Shown here: piece by piece, positions 5,472 to 9,316 of the stretch
How the letters are laid out: the number at the start of each line of letters is the position of its first letter
How positions within the stretch are numbered: position 1 is the stretch's first letter
Assembly (NCBI GenBank): GCA_002451065.1
Contig: DKBC01000053.1
Span: 1 to 9,316 of the forward strand
Origin: Betaproteobacteria bacterium UBA6910
Lineage (GTDB): Bacteria > Pseudomonadota > Gammaproteobacteria > Burkholderiales > UBA6910
Direction of reading: 5' to 3'
Length of the DNA stretch: 9,316 nucleotides
Made by a program: the position numbers and the translations under genes
Notes under the pieces: generated by a model
Database searches by the model: none
Told to the model about the DNA's origin: nothing
Seen by the model: the letters and a program-made list of their open reading frames with translations, nothing else

Positions 5472-7727
5472 ATGGCGCAGCTTGGGAGGGGCCGCTTGGG
5501 TGTTGCGCGGCTGGCGACGGCGTTATATTTGGCGGGTGCAATCGGACTGTCGGCAGGCGTGGCCGCCCAGGAGCCTGAGAAGGGAGCGAAGCGCCCTGCC
5601 GAGGAAGGCGATCAGAGCCTGAAGCTTTCCCCGGTGGTGGTCACGGCGACGCGAGTGGAGGAGAAGAGCTTCGATATTCCCGCCTCCATCGACACCGTGG
5701 GCCGGGACGTAATTGGCGAGAAAAAGCCGCAGGTCCTGATCTCCGAGGACATTCAGCGCCTTCCCGGAACCGTGGTGCAAAACCGCGGCACCTTCTCCCA
5801 GGAGGAGCAGATCATCATCCGTGGCTTCGGCGCCAGGTCCCAGTTTGGCACCCGGGGCGTCAAGCTTTTCTCCGACGGAATCCCCACCAGCACCCCGGAC
5901 GGGCAGGGCAGCAGCGCGGTATTCGACCTCTCGTCGGCCGAGCGCATCGAGGTGTTGCGGGGGGCGTTTTCCGCGCTTTACGGGAATCATTCCGGCGGGG
6001 TGGTGCAGGTATTCACCCGGGACGGCCCTCCCCAGCCGACTCTGTCCGGGCGCGTGACGTTGGGAAGTTACGATACTTCGGTGGTTGGGCTTCAGTTCGG
6101 CGGGACGGCGGGGAGCGCGGATTACATCGGCAGCGCCTCGCGCTTCGACACCGACGGCTACCGCGTATGGAGTGGAGCGCGGAAGGACCAGTTCAATGGC
6201 AAGGCCAACCTCGGGCTGCCCAACGGCGGCAAGCTCAGCCTCGTCTTGAATTACCTCGACCAGCACAACAATCTCGATCCCGGCGGCCTCACCGCGGCGC
6301 AGGTGGCGCTGGACCCGATCCAGGCATCCGCAAATGCCCTCGCGTTCAAGACGCGGCGCAATCTGGATAACCAGCAGGGTGGCGTAATCTACCGGCAGGA
6401 TGTGACGCCCCGGGACTCCCTCCAGGTAATCGGCTACCTGGGCTCCCGCAGCAACGAGCAGTACCTCGGCATTCCCCTCGGGGCTCAAAACGCGATAACA
6501 GCCGCGGGCGGCGTCAGCACCTTCGATCGCAATTCTCGGGGAGCCCGGGGCTGGTGGACCCACCGGGACGAGGTGGGCGGGGGATCTCTCACCTTCACGG
6601 CTGGCGGCGAGTACGAATATGGCCGGGAAGACCGGACGGGTTACCTGAACAACTTCGGTGCCATCGCGCCCGTTGCCGGAGTCCAGGGCGTGCTCAAGCG
6701 CAACGAGGAGAACACCACGGACAGCTGGGGTGTGTTTGCCCAGGGCGAATGGCAGTTCCTGCCCGACTGGGGGCTGACGGTGGGCCTGCGCTATACGGAA
6801 GTCAAATTCGAGAGCGACGACCGCTTCATCTGCACCACCGCGGTCAACACGACGGGTACCCCCCTGGGGAGATGCAGTGGTTCCAGCCTGGCGGTCACCG
6901 CCACGCGCTTCAATCCCGACGACAGCGGGAGCATCACCCACGACGCCTGGACGCCAGTGGCCGGACTGCTCTACCGGCTGTCTCCCAGCACGAACCTGTA
7001 CGCCAACCTGGGCAAGAGCTTTGAGACGCCCACCCTCGCCGAACTGGCGTACCGGGCGGACGGAGGCGCCGGCCTCAACTTCGCCTTGAACCCCAGCACC
7101 AGCTGGCAGTACGAGGCGGGGGCCAAGACCTTCGTCGGCAACGATACCCGGATTAATCTGGCGCTGTTCTACATCGACACCGACGACGAGGTGGTGGTCG
7201 CGACCAATGCCGGTGGGCGTTCCACCTTCCAGAATGCCCCGGGCACCCGCCGCAGCGGGGCCGAGCTGGCGATCGACTCGTTCCTGGGTTGGGGCTTCTC
7301 CGGATACCTTTCTGCGACCTACCTCAATGCCGAATTCACGGATGCGTTCCGGACCGCCAACCTGGGACCCATTGTCAACTCCGGAAATAATGTTCCAGGC
7401 GTCCCGAATTACACGGTGTATGGCCAATTGTCCTGGAACTATGCTCCGCTAGGTTTCACGGCGGGCCTTGAAGCCTACTGGCAGGGGAAGGTCTATGTGG
7501 ACGACCTCAATACGGAGACTGCTCCCAAATACTGGCTCGCCAATGTAACGGCCGGCTTCCAGCAGAAGTGGGGCGGGCTGGTGCTTTCCGAGTTCCTCAG
7601 GGTCAACAACCTGTTTGACGAGGACTACATCTCGGCTATCGCGGTCAATAACGCGAACCGTCAGTTCTATTATCCCGGGACAGACCGCAATTACCTGGTC
7701 GGGATCACCGCTAGCTATCAATTCTGA
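5472..7727 (+). CDS. TonB-dependent outer-membrane receptor, YncD/PqqU-like
   Basis: A 751-residue receptor that imports a scarce ligand across the outer membrane using TonB energy. Residues 1-32 are a signal peptide (cleavage after ...GVAA). A TonB box-like SPVVVTA lies at about 53-59. The plug domain spans about 66-185, with RGFGARSQFGTRG (117-129), DGIPTSTPDGQG (135-146) and VLRGAFSALYGNHSGGVV (161-178). The rest is a 22-strand-type beta barrel ending in Phe (GITASYQF), as OmpA/BAM substrates do. From memory, E. coli YncD shares the motifs RGFGSRS..G.RG, DGIP...PDGQG, LRG.FSALYGN.SGGV, GFETPT..EL.YR...GLNF.L.PST and D.EIVV...GGR. YncD, renamed PqqU, has been reported to take up PQQ, so PQQ is the best-guess ligand here, but specificity is not proven by family. 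Cys454 and Cys468 fall in one presumed surface loop and could form a disulfide. TonB is encoded upstream in the same window. The gene stands alone; no heme, siderophore or B12 genes adjoin it. Confidence 0.93.
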   Translation: MAQLGRGRLGVARLATALYLAGAIGLSAGVAAQEPEKGAKRPAEEGDQSLKLSPVVVTATRVEEKSFDIPASIDTVGRDVIGEKKPQVLISEDIQRLPGTVVQNRGTFSQEEQIIIRGFGARSQFGTRGVKLFSDGIPTSTPDGQGSSAVFDLSSAERIEVLRGAFSALYGNHSGGVVQVFTRDGPPQPTLSGRVTLGSYDTSVVGLQFGGTAGSADYIGSASRFDTDGYRVWSGARKDQFNGKANLGLPNGGKLSLVLNYLDQHNNLDPGGLTAAQVALDPIQASANALAFKTRRNLDNQQGGVIYRQDVTPRDSLQVIGYLGSRSNEQYLGIPLGAQNAITAAGGVSTFDRNSRGARGWWTHRDEVGGGSLTFTAGGEYEYGREDRTGYLNNFGAIAPVAGVQGVLKRNEENTTDSWGVFAQGEWQFLPDWGLTVGLRYTEVKFESDDRFICTTAVNTTGTPLGRCSGSSLAVTATRFNPDDSGSITHDAWTPVAGLLYRLSPSTNLYANLGKSFETPTLAELAYRADGGAGLNFALNPSTSWQYEAGAKTFVGNDTRINLALFYIDTDDEVVVATNAGGRSTFQNAPGTRRSGAELAIDSFLGWGFSGYLSATYLNAEFTDAFRTANLGPIVNSGNNVPGVPNYTVYGQLSWNYAPLGFTAGLEAYWQGKVYVDDLNTETAPKYWLANVTAGFQQKWGGLVLSEFLRVNNLFDEDYISAIAVNNANRQFYYPGTDRNYLVGITASYQF

Positions 7728-7783
7728 TTTTGGGTCAACCGCGCCGGGGTTCCGCCAGGTGGGTCCGGCATCGGCGGCGAATT

Positions 7784-7804
7784 GCTGTCCCAAAACGGGA
7801 CAGC
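7784..7804. promoter_or_regulatory. Inverted repeat, candidate enhancer site for a sigma-54 activator
   Basis: GCTGTCCC (7784-7791) and GGGACAGC (7797-7804) are perfect 8-bp arms around AAAAC. The centre is about 109 bp upstream of the -24 GG of the sigma-54 promoter, within the usual range for an activator site. The arm-spacer-arm form (about 6-5-6 core, TGTCCC-N5-GGGACA) resembles sites of Fis-type enhancer-binding proteins such as NtrC. It could instead be a hairpin ending the receptor transcript, but no T run follows. Confidence 0.5.
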
Positions 7805-7901
7805 CCGCCGTCGGCGCCACCCCCTCGGCGCGGCAGTTTTTCGCCTGAACCAAGCGTCTGGGGGCCCCCGACCCGGCGACGAACCGGCGCTTTCCGGGCA
7901 A

Positions 7902-7917
7902 TGGCACGCTATTTGCA
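7902..7917 (+). promoter_or_regulatory. Sigma-54 (RpoN) promoter of the aor operon
   Basis: TGGCACGCTATTTGCA matches the sigma-54 core TGGCACG-N4-TTGCA at every fixed base. GG (7903-7904) and GC (7915-7916) are 10 bp apart, as required. Transcription would start near 7928, giving a leader of about 147 nt before aorA. Such promoters need an AAA+ enhancer-binding protein, which is not encoded in the window. The inverted repeat at 7784-7804 is a candidate binding site for it. Confidence 0.85.
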
Positions 7918-8074
7918 CGCCGCCTTTGCACCTGATTGATGATCCCCGGGCGCCAGCAGGGTAGCGTCCGCGCATCCGATCGGCTTAATATTGAGGGCCG
8001 TAGTTCACGACATCATTTTCCGGGAAGGCGGGCGCCGCCCCTTCAACACCGTCCCACCATGAGGAGAAACCACG
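7918..8074 (+). other. Leader region of the aor operon
   Basis: About 147 nt of the predicted transcript precede aorA. A GC-rich imperfect hairpin can be drawn at 8024-8044 (GAAGG pairing with CCTTC, with inner CGG/CCG pairs and a small bulge), ending 17 nt before the ribosome binding site AGGAG (8062-8066). The ribosome binding site is 8 nt from ATG 8075, which favours that codon over the adjacent ATG at 8078. I could not fit a known riboswitch, including the molybdenum/tungsten cofactor motif, by eye. No convincing small gene is present. Confidence 0.4.
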
Positions 8075-8554
8075 ATGATGAAGTCCCTTTTGATCAACCC
8101 CGACAAATGCACGGGCTGCCTTCAATGCGAGATGGCATGCTCCCTGGAGAACGAAGGGGTGTTCAATCCGTCCAAATCCCGCATCAAGGTGTTTGACTTC
8201 CACCACGAGGGGCGCAAGGTGCCTTACACCTGTACCCAGTGCGCGGAAGCGTGGTGCCTGCATGCGTGCCCGGTGGAGGCGATCAAAATGGACCGCGCCA
8301 CCGGCGCCAAGGTGGTCAACGAGTCCGTTTGCGTGGGTTGCAAGGTGTGCACCATCGCCTGTCCGTTCGGAACGGTGAACTACAACCACGACACGGGCAA
8401 GGTCATCAAGTGCGACCTGTGCGGCGGGAACCCGGCCTGCGCCGAAGCCTGCCCGACGCAGGCCATTGTCTATGTGGATGCCAACTGGACCGGCCTTGAC
8501 CGCATGAAAGCCTGGGCCGGCAAGACCGATACGCAAGCGCGCGCCGCGCACTGA
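8075..8554 (+). CDS. aorA: AorA: four-cluster ferredoxin-like subunit of aldehyde oxidoreductase
   Basis: A 159-residue cytoplasmic iron-sulfur protein of the DmsB/HycB-like type. It has 16 cysteines in four groups, enough for four [4Fe-4S] clusters: Cys12/15/18/22 (CTGCLQCEMAC), Cys53/56/61/65, Cys86/89/92/96 (CVGCKVCTIACP) and Cys113/116/122/126. There is no signal peptide or Tat motif. Directly upstream of an AOR large subunit, this matches AorA of the Aromatoleum aromaticum aldehyde oxidoreductase, which passes electrons from the tungsten subunit to the FAD subunit AorC and can stack into filaments of AorAB units (known for that enzyme, not shown here). It starts MMK with a strong AGGAG and is the first gene behind a sigma-54 promoter. 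aorB follows after an 18-bp gap. The main alternative is a generic electron-transfer subunit for another AOR-family enzyme. Confidence 0.88.
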   Translation: MMKSLLINPDKCTGCLQCEMACSLENEGVFNPSKSRIKVFDFHHEGRKVPYTCTQCAEAWCLHACPVEAIKMDRATGAKVVNESVCVGCKVCTIACPFGTVNYNHDTGKVIKCDLCGGNPACAEACPTQAIVYVDANWTGLDRMKAWAGKTDTQARAAH

Positions 8555-8572
8555 ATTTTGGAGGACTGAACC

Positions 8573-9316
8573 ATGGCATGGCATCGCAAGATTCTTCGGG
8601 TGAATCTCACCAAGGGCACCTGCACGGCCGAGCCCCTGAACATGAAGTGGGCGGACGACTATCTCGGCCAGCGGGGACTCGCGACCAAGTATTTCTGCGA
8701 GGAAGTGGACCCGAAGGTGGATCCCCTTTCTCCGGACAACAAGCTGATCATGGCCACCGGACCGCTGACCGGCACCATGGCGTCTACCGGGGGGCGCTAC
8801 TCGGTGATCACCAAGGGTCCCCTCACCGGGGCCATCGCCTGCTCCAACTCCGGTGGCTATTTCGGCGCAGAAATGCGCTTCGCCGGCTGGGACATGATCA
8901 TCTTCGAGGGCAAGTCTCCCAAACCCGTCTACCTGTTTGTCGAGAACGACAACGCCCAGCTCCTGCCCGCGGAAGGATTCGTCTGGGGCAAGACCACCTG
9001 GGAAACCGAGGAAGCGATCAAGAAGCGTCACCAGGACCCCCAGATCAAGGTGTCTTCCATCGGCCGCGCCGGCGAGGCCGGGGTGCTCTACGCCTGCGTC
9101 GTGAACGACCTGCACCGGGCGGCGGGCCGTTCCGGCGTCGGCACCGTCATGGGCTCCAAAAACCTCAAGGCGGTGGCGCTGCGCGGCACCCAGGGGGTAG
9201 GCGGCATCGCCAATCCAAAAGAGTTCATGAAGGTCACCTTCGAGAAGAAGCAGGTTCTGGCGGAAAACGCGGTGACCGGGCAGGGCCTCCCCAAGTACGG
9301 CACCCAGGTGCTGATG
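8573..9316 (+). CDS. aorB: AorB: tungsten-type aldehyde:ferredoxin oxidoreductase, N-terminal part (3' partial)
   Basis: The catalytic subunit oxidises aldehydes to carboxylic acids using a tungsten (or molybdenum) bis-pyranopterin cofactor and one [4Fe-4S] cluster. The 248 codons present run off the window end and cover the N-terminal AOR domain; the family is about 600 residues, so more than half is missing. Signature segments are [11 protein letters not shown]..., [62 protein letters not shown] and [41 protein letters not shown], which build the pterin-binding core. The cluster-ligating cysteines of the family lie further on and are not in view. GGAGG (8560-8564) is 8 nt from ATG 8573. aorC (FAD subunit) and cofactor genes would be expected just downstream. 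The pairing with AorA favours the Aromatoleum-type three-subunit enzyme over archaeal single-subunit AOR. The protein lacks a signal peptide, so it is cytoplasmic. Confidence 0.93.
   Translation, partial: MAWHRKILRVNLTKGTCTAEPLNMKWADDYLGQRGLATKYFCEEVDPKVDPLSPDNKLIMATGPLTGTMASTGGRYSVITKGPLTGAIACSNSGGYFGAEMRFAGWDMIIFEGKSPKPVYLFVENDNAQLLPAEGFVWGKTTWETEEAIKKRHQDPQIKVSSIGRAGEAGVLYACVVNDLHRAAGRSGVGTVMGSKNLKAVALRGTQGVGGIANPKEFMKVTFEKKQVLAENAVTGQGLPKYGTQVLM

Noticed and set aside
5523..7427. Long open frame on the - strand (634 codons) opposite the receptor gene
   Set aside because: It is antisense to a gene with clear receptor motifs. Its product is Gly/Val/Arg-rich low-complexity sequence without domains, as expected for an antisense shadow in GC-rich DNA.
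7784..7804. NifA-type upstream activator site (TGT-N10-ACA)
   Set aside because: The TGT and ACA here are separated by 11 bp, not 10, and no nitrogen-fixation gene is nearby.
7936..8196. Possible small + strand gene in the aor leader overlapping aorA
   Set aside because: It has no ribosome binding site and runs far into aorA in another frame; its product has no recognisable features.
7985..9115. Open frame on the - strand (376 codons) opposite aorA/aorB
   Set aside because: The + strand carries unmistakable ferredoxin and AOR motifs across the same bases; the antisense product has no recognisable domain.
1..9316. CRISPR arrays, tRNA or rRNA genes, insertion sequences
   Set aside because: I saw no regularly spaced repeats, cloverleaf sequences, transposase motifs or terminal inverted repeats in the window.

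Overview
The window is GC-rich, Gram-negative proteobacterial DNA. It encodes TonB, a TonB-dependent outer-membrane receptor, several lipoproteins and sigma-54-type promoter sequences. The combination of an Aromatoleum-type aldehyde oxidoreductase with a histidine kinase that looks MoxY-like suggests a betaproteobacterium, perhaps a relative of the Rhodocyclales. That placement is inference from gene content only.

Layout. (1) Positions 2-2641, + strand: a TonB-type energy transducer (5' end cut by the window), a two-TM sensor histidine kinase of the HisKA_3/NarX class, and a NarL/FixJ-type response regulator. They are closely spaced and look like one operon. (2) Positions 2746-5194, - strand: three overlapping genes read from right to left: a lipoprotein of unknown function, a periplasmic M48 zinc metalloprotease with a C-terminal TPR-like region, and a second lipoprotein that starts at TTG inside the protease stop codon. 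(3) Positions 5195-5471: a divergent control region with a good sigma-70-like promoter for the - strand operon, a perfect 7-3-7 inverted repeat and an AT-rich stretch. (4) Positions 5472-7727, + strand: a full-length TonB-dependent receptor closely resembling E. coli YncD, now called PqqU and implicated in PQQ uptake. (5) Positions 7728-8074: a control region with an 8-5-8 inverted repeat and, about 110 bp downstream, a GG-N10-GC sigma-54 promoter with all twelve core bases. (6) Positions 8075-9316, + strand: a four-cluster ferredoxin-like subunit (AorA) and the N-terminal third or so of a tungsten-type aldehyde:ferredoxin oxidoreductase (AorB, cut by the window end).

How it may fit together: TonB can energise the receptor. 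The kinase/regulator pair may control alcohol or aldehyde oxidation or receptor genes, and the AOR would oxidise aldehydes to acids. If the receptor imports PQQ, the cofactor of periplasmic alcohol dehydrogenases, the window would link cofactor scavenging with aldehyde disposal. This is a hypothesis, because no alcohol dehydrogenase or pqq gene lies in the window.

The most surprising signal is a second complete sigma-54 motif (TGGCACG-N4-TTGCA) inside the histidine kinase gene at 1327-1342. It falls on a run of codons that are rare for this gene. No sigma-54 activator (AAA+ protein) is encoded in the window.
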